The notes: a model not told the origin generated them from the sequence alone. Shown: positions 34,642 through 47,246, numbered from the stretch's first letter. The stretch is 64,000 bases of DNA from Siphonodentalium dalli (GCA_032622095.1 CP136064.1:132873129-132937128); one strand, 5' to 3'. Program-made: numbers and translations.

Positions 34642-36410
34642 GTGTATCAATACTTACTTCATACATTCTTTTCATCAATTATATTCTGTTATACAGAGGA
34701 AACAAAGCATGTACCACGTGACAGTATCATGTCACGAAATGTCTACTGTGTTCAAAGTATGCAAGTGCGTGTCTGGTTTATGTATACGTCCATGTTTCTT
34801 AAATCAAATCCAGTACATATACGTGTGTTAGGACGTATAACAAGTGCCATTTCCACTGGTAAATCACATATAAAAGCTCTTTACAGCATAGTTAAACTGT
34901 TGATTTTTCACACGCATTCTATGTCTTTTATGGACTATATACGTGGTATATGTCAGTCTATACACGAATATAATGTGATCACGTGTGCGTATTAATTTCA
35001 TATATTCTTTTCAAAACAACTCAGCACAACGCATCAAGTCATATTAGTTCTGATATCTATGTCGTTTCAAACAGTGTACATTTTCATTGTTGTAACCATT
35101 TAATGCATATACCTTACTGATTTCTGCATAAGAACGCGGGTCTACATCGTTGATATGTACCTATATATGTCCATATTTCTTAAAGTACAGTATCTATAAG
35201 TACGTCATGACGTATAACAAGTGCCCTTTCCACTGGTAAATCACGTATAAACGAACTATACTATAGTTAAATAATCATTTCTACATACGCGCGGCTCTAT
35301 GGTGGTCTGGTGTGTCTTACCAATATGCCATTATATGCAGAAGGCAACGTGCTCAAATATGTACAAGTCTGATTTTGTGCTGACTCTTTACATATATGTG
35401 GGGTTATTTTAATGTTAAAGTATATAAACGCTCTTTAAGATAGTTAAACTAATAAGATACGCACATGCAGCGGTTTGTACATATCAATAAGTCATTAAAT
35501 GACGAGTCATATAATATAAAAGCTCTTTACTAAGAAGACTCATCTATTGAATTGTCCACACCTAGTGTCTACAATATGTTTATATATTGTGACTCTTTAC
35601 TATATGAATGCAGTATGTCCATGTATGTCAGGCATTATATAGTCAACCTTAATAATTATTTTTTAGAAATACCTGGTATATGAGATCATATTGTAGCTGA
35701 CAGAGACTGGAATGCGACTTACCTCTAACGTCACATGCGCTCGAATGAAGTTACACGTATGCTATGAGCCATTATATTGGTCGATGAGGTGTTATCTCAG
35801 TATTTTCATCCAATATTCGTAAATTACAGCAACATATATTTTCCCGCCCATTATCAAGCGAGATTTTGTGGTTAGCTGACAAACATGGCATTTCGAATAT
35901 ATATAGCCTATTGGACACTTACCTCAAATGCTAAAATTGCCTCTTCAAAAACTTCAAAATAGTTAAAAGTACACATTTTTATTTCGAATTTCATTATATA
36001 TGGTCAATTTCGTGTTATGAAATTGGTCATTTTATAATTGCGTAATACGTGATTCCAAAAACGCCTATTTGAAAATTTAAAAAAATGTTATTATGACTAT
36101 ATTTGGCGTCTTAAAAAAGCGCTATTTGACGTAGTACAACAATGCGAAATGACTACTTTATTAAACGCGAATTTGAAAACACGAATTTACAAATGGTATT
36201 TTAAACTAAATAATAAGTTTGATGCATCGTGTATAGTTGTTATGATACAGTTTCACCACTCACATAGAATAAACTCGTATGGTGTAGATGTATGTTACAG
36301 AGTTATTGTTCTTTCGCGTGCGCACGGATGTGTTAAAAAAAGGCTCCGGCAGCAGGCCCACTTCCTCCCCAGTTTTCAGGGGTTATGGGATAAATCGTGC
36401 ATCACGAAAA
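34642..36410 (+). repeat. Inner part of left arm with diverged tandem units
   Basis: Blocks such as GTCCATGTTTCTTAAA, CGTATAACAAGTGCC, CCACTGGTAAATCAC and AGCTCTTTAC..AGTTAAAC recur at ~380-bp spacing (34790 and 35165, with partial units to 35560). The region also includes GCGTATTACGTGATTCCAAAA and related segments near 36040-36130. The 117-codon frame at 34642-34995 and its mirror at 39147-39482 fall in these units and are probably not genes. Confidence 0.6.
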
Positions 36411-37729
36411 TTTTGTTTAGGGTATAGAAGAATGGTGTATGGTGTGTATAGAGTTATATAGAGGGTAGGGGTAGAAAATAAGGAATCGAAGGATATGGGG
36501 GCATTTTCGGGAAGGAAATGAGAAGATGTAGGGGTAAAACACAGGATCAGGGTAATGTAGTGATGAAAAAGGGGAAGGGAGGATATGAGAGTGTATGCAT
36601 TTGAGATGGTCTATAGAAGGGGATTTTATAAATACTGTTGTAATACACACTGTTCATGAATTCACATATGGAAAGAGTATATGAGGATAGGAGAAGCCAT
36701 TCGACAGAGGTTTATACATGTAGATGGTGAAAAAAGGAAATGTAAAGGAGATGGGGAGAGGGAGGGGCAATTAAATGAGAGGAGAACAGACGGGTATAAT
36801 TGGAGAACACATTAAATATAGTTGTAATCATTAAGTATAACTAAATGCTAGGATAGAGTAGTGTTGATGTGGGAAGGACAGAGGAAACATGAGAGTTGTA
36901 CTAAGGGGAGAGCTGGAAAGGGAGAACTTGAAAAGAATTAAAGGTGACTATGGGAGGGAGAAAGTAAGTGGGATAGTGTGGGAAGACAGTGAATAGAGGT
37001 GTACAAAGGAGAGTTGGAGGTGGGAGAACATGTACAGAATTAAAGGAGCTGAGGGTGGGATATAAGAATGATATGTGAGAACAGAAGGGTGCAATAATTG
37101 AGTATATACCTAAATCATATGAAATGTAGGGGTTGGCTTTGGAAGGAGATGGCGTGACCATGGTTTCAGACAGTGATTAGAGGGTAAGAGCTGGCGAAAG
37201 GTATAGAAAATGAAATGATGTTAGGTAGAGGGAAGCAAATGAGATGAGAAAAGATGGCCGAAACGGTGAACATAGGTGTAAACATCACGTATAACTATAT
37301 ATAATATGAACTGGGATGTGGTGGAAAGGACGAAGGAGATGGGGTAGAATTGGTTTGCAAAAATAGACGGTTGGAAACATAGGTAAGGCAACGCTACAGC
37401 GGATAGGGGTAAATATGAAGCAAACATTGAATGGAATTGTAAGTATTAAGTATATCTGTATCATATGAACTGGTGAGTGGGTGTAGGAAGGGAAAAAAAA
37501 GAAGATAGATGATAAAAAAGGAGTAAACATGGAAAGAGGTGCAAGCATGAAGTAGCATTAAATTATAGGACACAGTAGGGAGATGGGTCAAAGAAAATGA
37601 ATGATGCACAGAGTAGCATAAAAGGATAGCTAATAAGTTTGGAAGGGGTGGGTATATTGGATGTGGCTAAGGGTAAAAGTAGAATTGTGGCAAATATGTA
37701 GAAGGGGTAGGTGTAAAAAAGGGGTGACA
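36411..37729 (+). repeat. Purine-rich centre of the palindrome
   Basis: The plus strand is strongly G/A-rich (for example GGAAGGAGATGGGGTAGAA) with interspersed TATAACTATA..ATATGAACTGG segments that recur about every 200-300 bp. The minus-strand Ser/Pro/Phe-rich frames reflect the C/T-rich complement. No gene was recognised. Confidence 0.7.
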
Positions 37730-39836
37730 TTTTTTCGGACGCACGATTTATCCCCTAACCCCTTAAAACGGGGGAGGGAGGGGGCCTGCTGCCGGAGCCT
37801 TTTTTTAACACATCTGTGCACTCGCAAAAGAACAATAACTCTGTAACATACCGCTACACCATACGATTTTCTTCTGTGTGAGTGCTGAAACTGTATCATA
37901 ACAACTATACACGATGCGTCAAACTTATTATTTAGTTTAAAATACCATTTGTATATTCGCGTTTTCAAATTCGCGTTTTAAAAAGTAGTCATTTTGCATT
38001 GTTGTATTACGTCAAATAGCGCCTTTTTAACACTCCACATATAGTCATAATAACGTTTAAAAGTTTTGTCAAATAGGCGTTTTTGGAATCGCGTATTACG
38101 TGATTATAAAATGACCAATTTCATAACACGAAATTGACCATATATAATGAAATTCGAAAATAAAAATGTGTACTCTTTACTATTTTGAAGTTTTTGAAGA
38201 GGCAATTTTAGCATTTGAGGTAAGTGTCCAATAGGCTATATATATTCGAAATGCCATGTTTGTCAGCTAACCACAAAATCTCGCTTGATAATGGGCGGGA
38301 AAAGATATGTTGCTGTAATTTACGAATATTGGATGAAAATACTGAGATAACACCTCATCGACCAATATAATGGCTCATATCGTACGTGTAACTTCATTCG
38401 AGCGCACATGGCGTTAGAGGTAAGTCGCATTCCAGTCTCTGTCAGCTACAATATGATCTCATATACCAGGTATTTCTAAAAAATAATTATTACGGTTGAC
38501 TATATAATGCCTGACAAACGTGGACATACTGCATTCATATAGTAAAGAGTCACAATATATAAACATATTGTAGACACTAGGTGTGGAAAATTCAATAGAT
38601 GAGTCTTAGTAAAGAGCTTTTATATATATGACTCGTCATTTAATGACTTATTGATATGTACAAGCCGCTGCATGTGCGTATCGTTTAACTATCTTAAAGA
38701 GCGTTTATATACTTTAACATTAAAATAACCCCACATATATGTAAAGAGTCGGCACAAAATCAGACTTGTACATATTTGAGCACGTTGCCTTCTGCATATA
38801 ATGGCATATTGGTAAGACACCAGACCACCATAGAGCTGCGCGTATGTAGAAATGATTAGTTAACTATAGTTCGTTTATACGTGATTTACCAGTGGAAAGG
38901 GCACTTGTTATACGTCATGGCGTACGTATAGATAATGTACTTTAAGAAATATGGACAGATATAGGTACATAGCAACGATGTAGACACGCGTTCTTATGCA
39001 GAAATCAGTAAGGTATATGCATTAAATGGTTACAACAATGAAAATGTACACTGTTTGAAACGACATAGATATCAGAACTAATTTGACTTGATGCGTTGTG
39101 CTGAGTTGTTTTGAAAAGAATATATGAAATTAATACGCACACGTGATCATATTACATTCGTGTATATACTGACATATACCATGTATATAGTCCACAAAAA
39201 CTTATAATGCGTGTGAAAAATCAACAGTTTAACTATGCTGTAAACAGCTTTTATACGTGATTTACCAGTGGAAATGGCACTTGTTATACGTCCTAACGCA
39301 CGTATATTTACTGGATTTGATTTAAGAAACATGGACGTATACATAAACCAGACACGCACTTGCATACTTTGAACACAGTAGACCTTTCGTGACATGATAC
39401 TGTCACGTGGTACATGCTTTGTTTCCTCTGTATAACAGAATATAATTGATGAAAAGAATGTATGAAGTAAGTATTTATACACTAGTCTACATCAGTAGCG
39501 CTCTTTATTTACTCCATGTTATGGAGATTTTAGAGTAATAATATGAATGAACTATGACTAGAATGCATCAAGTTGGTGAACAGATGTTATCATTCCGTTT
39601 GTCCGTGTATAGCTAAATTCATCAACGCATTTTGATTGGCTGTTATAAATATTATAATAAGAACTAAATACTTTACTGTTCGCCATTAGAGATCAAATGC
39701 TCACTAGGTATGGGTACGAGCCCCCGATTGTGTAACACTGGTGCTAATTATGCATCATGATGAGAAACTCACGTCCAATGACATGTGAGTTAGCAGATTT
39801 ACTCGAATAAACAGAGGGTTTTGTAAATTAGGACTT

Positions 39837-40202
39837 ATGGAGGGAATATTACCCACAGAAATGCTTGAGAAAATTTACAAGGAGTTAGTTAACACGTCAA
39901 CGATACATGGAGACATCAAAACAGAACTACAACATACATGGCTCTTAAGGGAGAGTAAAATAATAATTACGGAACTTCTAGAAGGAAATTTTGCTGATGG
40001 TAGTAAGCGATTGAATACTTTGATGGAGAGATCAGAATTTGAAACAGATTTCTTACTGGATATTTTGGATCAATTGTTTCCAGATTGTTGGATATTTAGT
40101 GGTATTACTAAAACAGACATACATGAGATTCGTGTACTTATCGATGATAACATTGCCCGCTTCGCTGAATACGATAGCACGGTTTTTAATGACATAGTAT
40201 GA
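39837..40202 (+). CDS. Unrecognised palindrome ORF, right-arm copy (121 aa)
   Basis: This frame of 121 residues begins MEGILPTEMLEKIYKELV, is acidic and Leu/Ile-rich, and looks helical. It is the better-preserved copy of the gene at 33690-34281. Its stop overlaps a new ATG (GTATGA, 40199-40202) that opens a second short frame, reading to a stop near 40306 and containing IYGYMREPCSIFTIEK. Further decayed homology to the left copy continues to about 40425 (ELVWTFGTIW, YGDYALTTKKGE). It could originally have been one longer protein or two overlapping ones. The first 18 residues are weakly F-box-like; no other domain is recognised. Confidence 0.4.
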   Translation: MEGILPTEMLEKIYKELVNTSTIHGDIKTELQHTWLLRESKIIITELLEGNFADGSKRLNTLMERSEFETDFLLDILDQLFPDCWIFSGITKTDIHEIRVLIDDNIARFAEYDSTVFNDIV

Positions 40203-40726
40203 AATTCGAAGAAGTTACATCAATTTATGGTTACATGAGGGAACCTTGTTCTATTTTTACGATTGAAAAGATGTTTAACGAACAACAATTTTGGATTACA
40301 TTGTAAGCACAACTAAACCTATTTCAGAATTAAATATTGAATTAGTTTGGACATTCGGAACAATTTGGACCTATGGAGATTATGCGCTTACAACTAAAAA
40401 GGGTGAACATGGGACCAAATCGTAATAACAAAAATATCCAGACAGAGGTGTCAATTACCAGTGTTCGATGAACATAACCAAACTCCAAATAGACTACACA
40501 TAAGAAGTTGATAAAAAACATGGTTTGTGTGTTTAAGCTTGTATAGCATTATTCCTTTTAAATTTACCTCATTTACTATAACCGATTTAGTCATACATGT
40601 ATCCCATAAGCTAAAACTAACTTACCATCGGGAATATTGGCCGTCGGTGATTTAAACCACCCACTAGTTTGTTTGTTTTATATAAAACACAGTGTTGCAT
40701 GGAACACACAGAATAATAATATATCC

Positions 40727-41297
40727 AACTAGCTGGTGGACCCGACTTCGTCCGGGCTGTTTCCACGTCCAAAACACTGCCCGGACAAAAGTAATCGACA
40801 AAAGTACCCGTCGAAATCCATCCGGTTTTACCCGATTTGACCTCGAATTTATCATTTTGAAGGTTCAGGTCGGGGTCACGATTTAACCCGTCCAAAACAC
40901 TCAATGGACAAAAGTAACCCTACGTATCAAATTTCGTCGAAATCCCATCAAAATTCGCGATTTGACCTTGAATTGACCCGATTTCAAGGTCATGGTCACG
41001 TCGCACGGGCAAACGAATATGCTTATGACACTCCCCATACGAAAGTATCCCCAGACACTAATTTTCATCGAAATCCCGTGATACTCGGGCGTTTGACCTT
41101 GAAATGACCCGATTTCAAGGTCAAGGTCACGTCGCACGGGCAAATTAAGAGGCCATGTCACTCCACGGCCGAAAGTACCCGCACATACCAAGTTTCATCG
41201 AAATCGGCTCAGCCGTATTCGAGTCCATCGCGAACACACAGACAGACAGACAGACACGCACACACACACAGATCTTCCAAAATATATAATAGATAAT
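40727..41297 (+). mobile_element. Non-autonomous RTE-like insertion
   Basis: This block is absent from the left arm, where ATATATCCAATAATTGGTTG is continuous (near 33365). It begins CTAGCTGGTGGACCCGACTT and ends after a (CAGA)n/(CA)n run and AAATATATAATAG. The CCGACTTCGTCCGGG head, ATCGAAATCGGCTCAGCCGT and CAGACAGACAGACAGACACG segments resemble the 3' ends of RTE-type LINEs and their SINEs. A ~130-bp unit (TTGACCTTGAAATGACCCGA, GGTCACGTCGCACGGGCAAA) is repeated inside. Confidence 0.7.
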
Positions 41298-41457
41298 TGG
41301 TTGCCAATTAAAAGCCCTTGAAATATACCTTTGATACATCAGGGTGCTTCTTTACCTCAATGTGTCTAGTCAATTCCGTAAACATAGTGTATCGTTCCCA
41401 CTAGCTTTCTCTGAACAGATGGTTATGATTGACATTCCGATAAATTACATCTGAATG

Positions 41458-44400
41458 ATTTGGATTCGTACCCGTTTGACGATTCAAAACCCATTAAGGG
41501 CGCGTCGATGAAGGTGTATAACTTTAATACTTCATGTGTATAGACCAGTCACGGGGGAACCCATTGCGATCAGTGCATGTACCTCTTATATATATTGTTA
41601 TAGGCAGTCGGTCTACCTAGCTCTTGGTCTGCCTAGCTAGCTATCTCTACCATTACCATCGCTATCATATACACGTGCGTTCGAGTATGAACGATGGTCG
41701 GTTAGAACCTATGACTAAATAAGAGGAAGGCCATGGAGACCGAGCCTATTCAAGTTACATATAATTTACATTTGAAGCATAGTTTTAATGGGGTTATAAC
41801 TTGAAAGGAAATTGGCCATATATAGCTAATACGACTGACTTAGACCATATTTTGACATTCTGGGTGTTCGGTGCTTTTAGATGTGGTTGCTTCGGTGAAC
41901 ATGTTGAACCCTATGTGTAATGTATTGTGTGATTATAGTGTTTACAAAAGTGACGTGTACCTTTAAGGTATGTGACCAAAATACGGTCAATTGTATGAAC
42001 CATTTATGAAGTAATGACACACCATAAATAGAAAACCTTCATTACTACAATGTTGCCTCGTGCATCGAATGTACATGTATATGTGGCGTATAACTTGCAG
42101 GCCGACTTGTCAAACAATCAAAGGTTGTATTGCAAACGCGGGGCAAACACATTGTGTTCCTTTAATATTTACACATCAATATTTCATCACATCCTTTAAC
42201 TACAACATGCACATCGAATGTACATGCATATGCGACGTATAATTTGATGGCCAATTTGTTGCAAGGCTGTTGGAAGAAAGACGGAACCTTAACGTTGTTG
42301 TCTCTGTCAGAACACTTAATGCCGTGTGTTTGTGTTGAATGTTATAGCGCACCATTTGAGAAAGATTTTAATCTTTTTATTAATGTGGATTCAAAGAGTA
42401 GAGCAGTGGCTGGAACATGTGAAGTTTGGATTCGGACCCGTATGGCGATTCATAACCCCTTAAGGGCGCACCAATGAATGTGGATAACTTTAGTACTTCA
42501 TGTGTAAGGCCATTCATGGGAACCCCTTGCGGTCAGTGAATGTACCTCGTATATATTGCTATATGCAATTGGTATACCTATCTCTCAGTGTCCACTGATG
42601 CATAGAAGCCATTAGGAGCGTGCATTTCAATGACAGACGTATCGTGGCAGTTAATGACTTAAACGTGTGTTTAATTACGAAGCTTCGAGAACCTGTGTCT
42701 GGCCGTTGCGTGGTATATGAAACATATCGCTGTGATTTTCTTTATTGGAAATGTTGAAATATCTATTGGCAAGGCGTTGATTGATTCCTGATAGTTCTAT
42801 TACAGGTATTAACCACATTGAAAAGGGGTATTTAGAGAAAAAGCTTTTAATAAATTTTGCCATAACAGTGGACCATTAGGCAGGATACAGAGCGGGGAGT
42901 CAGCCTGTATTCGGGTTTCAGTCGGCTCGCGGTATATCTTTTGTGAGAGAAATTGCATGGGTTAGGTGTGTAAGCATCTGTTGTCTAATTCGTTTTGGCT
43001 GCTTCGAGTTTAAACTTATATGAATCCATTGAAATTATGAATGGATTTTATATGAATGAAATGTTCCATAACATACAACCATGAAAGTAATATGACAGGT
43101 ATCAAGAGCGTTGACTTTATTGATGGCGAATATTCCAGAAGGTATTTGGCTCGTGCATCGAATGTACATGCATATGTGACGTATAACTTGAAGGCCAATC
43201 TGTTACAATGCTGTGGGTAGTGGGTAATTTTATATGAGTGAAAGCATACAGAACATACAACCATGAAAGTAATATGACATGTTTCAAGTGCATTCACTTT
43301 GTTAAGGGCGAATATTCCAGAAGGTAGTTGGCTCGTGCATCGAATGTACATGCATATGTGACGTATAACTTGAAGGACAATTTGTTACAATGAAGTGGGT
43401 AGTGGGTAATTTTATATGAGTGAAAGCATACAGAACATACAACCATGAAAGTATTATGACATGTTTCAAGAGTGTTCACTTTATTAAGGGCGAATATTCC
43501 AGAAGGTAGTTGGCTTGTGTATTGAATGTACATGCATTTGTGACGTATAACTTGAAAGCCAATGTGTTACAATGCTGTAATCATTTAACACATAATGGGG
43601 CAATTTTATATGAATGAAAGTATGTAGCTTGCTAAAAATCTATGGTAAAACGATGGGGCATTCATACAATTTTGAAAATAAAGAGCGTTTTTATTGATGG
43701 ATACACTGAATTAAGTTTAAGTGCATAAGTGACGTGTACCTTTAAGGCATGTGACCCAAATGTGTTCAATTGTATGAACCATTTCTGATGCATTACGTCT
43801 CTCTCTCTGTCCTCTCTCTATACCGCGACTCCTTGATATTCTCAACACATGTTTTAATGATGGCATAGCGTGGATGCATATAATTAATTATTAATGTGTA
43901 TTCAAAGAGATTACTTTACCATTCTGACCTGATTAGTGTGCATCTGTGAAAAATGCATCGGTATAACCTTAGATGGAGGAAGGACTAGAGTCGAATGTTT
44001 TGAGCCACTGCGCAATGGATATGTGGCATAAGGTGATAATAAGCCTGATGTTCTGTCCACAATCTGGGGATTACACACATATTCACAGAAGCCAGATTCG
44101 TGGCAGTTAATAACTTAAACTTGTGTATTTGCATTATTGGAACCTGCGATATTGGTATGTTTTTGCCTAGTGCTGTTTGATTTGATGTTATTCTGGAACT
44201 TTCGAGAAATAAAAGCATTGGCATTGTTATGCATGAGTTATGATATGTAAGCATCTCTTTTGTCTTAGCGTGTTGGCTGCTTAGAGGTAGATGTGCTTTT
44301 AATACCTAACCGGTCTCCCACTTGCGGAGAATTTTCTAGATTGTTTTAATTTTCGGCTGTTTCATAGGCAGCTAGAAAGGCATTTTATTTTTCTTAACCA

Positions 44401-44700
44401 ATATGTGCAAATGATACGGGCCCCTGAATGGCATTTATTCAAATTAGTGCTGGCTTAAATGTTTTATCACCTAGTGGAGCGAATGCCTCGCTGGTCTGTT
44501 TAGTGCGCATCTGTGAAATGCATCGTGTAACCTGCGAGATAGGAGCCGGCCTAGAATATTCCATGATGTTCTGTTATTGTTTAATAGAGAGACAGCACGC
44601 TCGCGGTGTAGCTTTTGTGAGAGAAAGCATCAATATTCTTTATTAGTTATCGGCGATACAGGTATAAATGTTAAAGGGCCGTATACAGGTATGAATTTTA
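41458..44700 (+). repeat. Higher-order diverged repeats
   Basis: Long blocks recur in direct orientation. TTTGGATTCG(T/G)ACCCGT...TACCTC at 41458-41625 matches 42424-42580. CGTGGCAGTTAAT(G/A)ACTTAAAC near 42650 recurs near 44105. GTGACGTGTACCTTTAAGG near 41950 recurs near 43730. The first members belong to the right arm of the palindrome, so arm-derived sequence was amplified to the right. The short frames are not convincing genes. Confidence 0.65.
43054..43620 (+). repeat. Tandem array, ~182-bp unit, three copies
   Basis: ACATACAACCATGAAAGTA occurs near 43071, 43253 and 43434. Each unit also carries GGCGAATATTCCAGAAGGTA, CGAATGTACATGCATATGTG and ACGTATAACTTGAAGG. The last two motifs also occur in both palindrome arms. 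The minus-strand frames here are repeat shadows. Confidence 0.9.
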
Positions 44701-45064
44701 AAACTTACATGAATCCATTATGAATTTTACTAGAATGTTGTAATGAATCCAGGATTTTACTAGAATAAACAAAAATTTCCAAAATTTTCCAGATTGTTCC
44801 AGAAGATAAAATTGCATGGGAAGGAGGGAATTAAGAGGAGCGATATATAATAATTAAACCTATAAAATTAATATTACATAAAAAGGAGGAGTTGAGGATA
44901 AATAAAGACTTTGTAAGACTATAGGACCATAGATAAACACATACAAAGCATAGAAAAGGGGGCGTTGCCATACTATGGGGACATACACACACCTATAGGG
45001 GAAGGGGTCCTATATGAAAATGAACCCGCAGATGCAGACATGCTGCTAACAAGGCCTATTGTGA

Positions 45065-45772
45065 ATGTTTCACAAACCCATATATCGGAAAACCGTCACA
45101 ATAACCGACATGCTTAATGACCTGGAGAAACTTGATTCCAAATTCGCGATTCTGACTAATGACATTCATCGCCGAATACCACACATCGAAGAGTACCTAA
45201 TCTCCTATCTTAAATTTGATCTCTTGGCTAGCGAACTTCGCCAAATGATCCCTAGCTGGACCAAGCACATGGAACAGCTACGCACTGAACTTGACATGCT
45301 CGCTTTAGGCCGACTATCACTGAGGATAACACCACATCATCTGCAGACTTTGCTCATAGTGTCACTACCAAATTACCAGCAGGGTTACGTTTCCCGAATA
45401 ACCAGCAACTTAAATGTGGCAATTTTACGGATTCATATAAGCGCGACCGCTTTGGACAATGGTCCGTGCCATAATATGTATACCAATTCCGCTAGTCTCA
45501 CACATTGTCATTGTCATTCAAAGTCGGAGCTAAACCAACGCTACTGAGAGCAAATCGATGGTTTAGTAACACAAATTGACCTGGAAACAAAATATTTCGA
45601 TATCAATTCCAGCAGAACACGTTATACAAAACTTGATCATGGTGAATACCAGGAATGTACATCTCCAGGGCCTAATGCATTCCAATTGCGAGGGCCTATT
45701 TATACAACGTTAGAAAATAGGAGCTGCCTAATGGCATTGTTTCTCGCCAACAAATTTAGCATATGACACTCG
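45065..45772 (+). pseudogene. Fragment of a retroelement envelope-like glycoprotein
   Basis: The first frame (45065-45547) has a helical, heptad-like N-terminal part and the segment DMLALGRLSLRITPHHLQTL. This resembles the ectodomain of env-like glycoproteins carried by some invertebrate LTR retroelements (the LxLGxLSPxxI..xxL region). After frame breaks near 45480-45560, reading continues in another frame with YQECTSP and LENRSCLMALF until a stop near 45770. There is no gag, pol or LTR nearby, and both signal peptide and membrane anchor are missing. It is an old, broken relic; the assignment rests on motif resemblance only. Confidence 0.45.
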
Positions 45773-47051
45773 CGATAAATGGTAGTAAGAACAGGCATCA
45801 ACTTCCCATTGGCCTATTACCTATCAAAGTATCAATGGCCGCTATCAACCAATCAACCTCTGAGTTTTACACCTGTATGTCGAGGGAGAATATTATTAAA
45901 ACACCAACCCGATATTCCAGTTCCTGGGTAAACCACGCCGGATTGAAAGATGAAATTAAAATAAATTGTATAAAAAATCACCAATTTTTAACCAGCTATG
46001 TTTGATATATGTATTGTGAATCATACCTTCAAGTTTTATTCAATTTAAGTGATTTAACTACCTCAATTGTTTCTTATTTATTGACCAAGTGTCATTTAGG
46101 TGACTGATTTTTCTGCCTTTCGTCCTGATTCTCTTATCAAGTTCCAAAATATAATTTTGTCAGATATAAATTAACATTGGCTGTGGTCTCTTTTGTCAAA
46201 ACAAAGAGCCACTGAAAGAACTGTTGGTGATTTTTGTTTGATTGAAAAACGATCCAACGACTAGCGAATATTGTAGTTCTGTCAGGTGTCAGATATCGCC
46301 AATACTATGGGTACATTGTATGAGCTTGACTTCTGATTTAACCATTTAACAACGTGTCATTTGGATTCTTTGAGTGGGCGATTTTAGTCAATTCTTCAAG
46401 ATTATATTCACACCTCGTATGAGCACAACGCCGTCCAACTTCCTACATGTACTGACCTTGGTAAAATATATTTCATCGCTAAACGCACGTTTCTAATATT
46501 TAGTGTTGTTAATAAAAATGAGTTGTTGGTTGTTAAGGTTCTTATGAGATAATTTTTCTATACATATATCTTTGCAGCATAAAAACTATATATCAATTGG
46601 TATGTTTCAATGTTGTGTGGCATAATAATTGGCTTGTTTTAAAAATAACTTCCTCATTATATGTGTTGCTGGCCATTTAGGACGCCATCTTGATTCTTGT
46701 AGAAGTTGAGTCCTTCGATTTTGATACATGTGACAAGGTTGCTTATTTGAGGTCTTTGTGATAAAATACCACCAAAAAATGCTCTATATTTAAACCTGCC
46801 CATTCAAGTCAATCGCGAAATTTGCCAATTTTGGGTACTCGCAAAAAATACATGAACGTTTTAAATGTTCATTGTATTTGTGAGCTGCTTCAAATAAAGT
46901 TAAAACAATTTCGGTTACAATTTTATCAAACCTTATCTTGACTATTATCAAAATAATCCATTAGTATCTCTATTATGGGCTTAATTGTACGAGATAGTGA
47001 TTTCGTTAACCATATATGTACATGTATCTGTATTATCTGCTTTCTATTAAG
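45773..47051. other. Last part of the 21,983-bp intron
   Basis: No gene was recognised. The intron ends with a pyrimidine-rich tract and TTTCTATTAAG at 47051. A 'gccatcttga' block near 46690 resembles parts of the REP/cgtccgtc repeats. Confidence 0.4.
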
Positions 47052-47201
47052 TTGAAGAAACCAGACAACCATCTGCCAGATAATGACACGTTTGGTAATG
47101 ACCTGCTCGACATGATTCACTTGGCTACAGAACTGGGTGGTGATGAGGAAATGATATACGCAGATGCGGAGGCTGTTGCGAACTTCACAGATGTCATATG
47201 G
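47052..47201 (+). CDS. M13 metallopeptidase (neprilysin-like), exon ii
   Basis: This 50-codon exon, phase 0 at both ends, has acceptor CTATTAAG|TTG and donor ATATGG|GTAAGA. It encodes LKKPDNHLPDNDTFGNDLLD, then IHLATELGGDEEMIYADAEA and NFTDVIW. In M13 proteins the corresponding region runs from the DQxGLxLPxRDYY segment through the helix preceding LLG and the acidic stretch to the E-containing helix. It joins in frame to exons i and iii with no missing family segment. Confidence 0.82.
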
Positions 47202-47246
47202 GTAAGACTTGTGTATGTATATCTATGGTGCTGGCAATGTGGGTGA

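Larger units (their letters stand above)
32308..42217. repeat. ~10-kb palindrome with ~4-kb arms
   Basis: The left arm (32308-36410) and right arm (37730-42217) are inverted copies, recognisable throughout by matching landmarks. Examples are the GAGGTAAATT/AATTTACCTC region (33530 against 40563), ATACGTCC..CATGTTTCTT (34790 against 39330) and AAATAATAAGTTTGATGCAT (36208 against 37925). The centre (36411-37729) is unique. Arm differences are a ~570-bp insertion in the right arm and a 134-bp tandem duplication in the left arm (32572-32705 repeated after 32706). No target duplication was seen at the outer ends. The origin is unknown; a fold-back-type element or a genomic inverted duplication would fit. 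Confidence 0.92.

Noticed and set aside
34642-34995. 117-codon frame mirrored at 39147-39482 as a gene
   Set aside because: It overlaps diverged tandem units of the arm and shows no domain. The mirrored copy exists because of the palindrome.
36417-37609. Several Ser/Pro/Phe-rich minus-strand frames
   Set aside because: They arise from the C/T-rich complement of the purine-rich centre, are low complexity, and overlap one another in different frames.
43016-43533. Two similar minus-strand frames (YIR/YIQ CTSQLPSGIF...)
   Set aside because: They are shadows of the ~182-bp tandem repeat.
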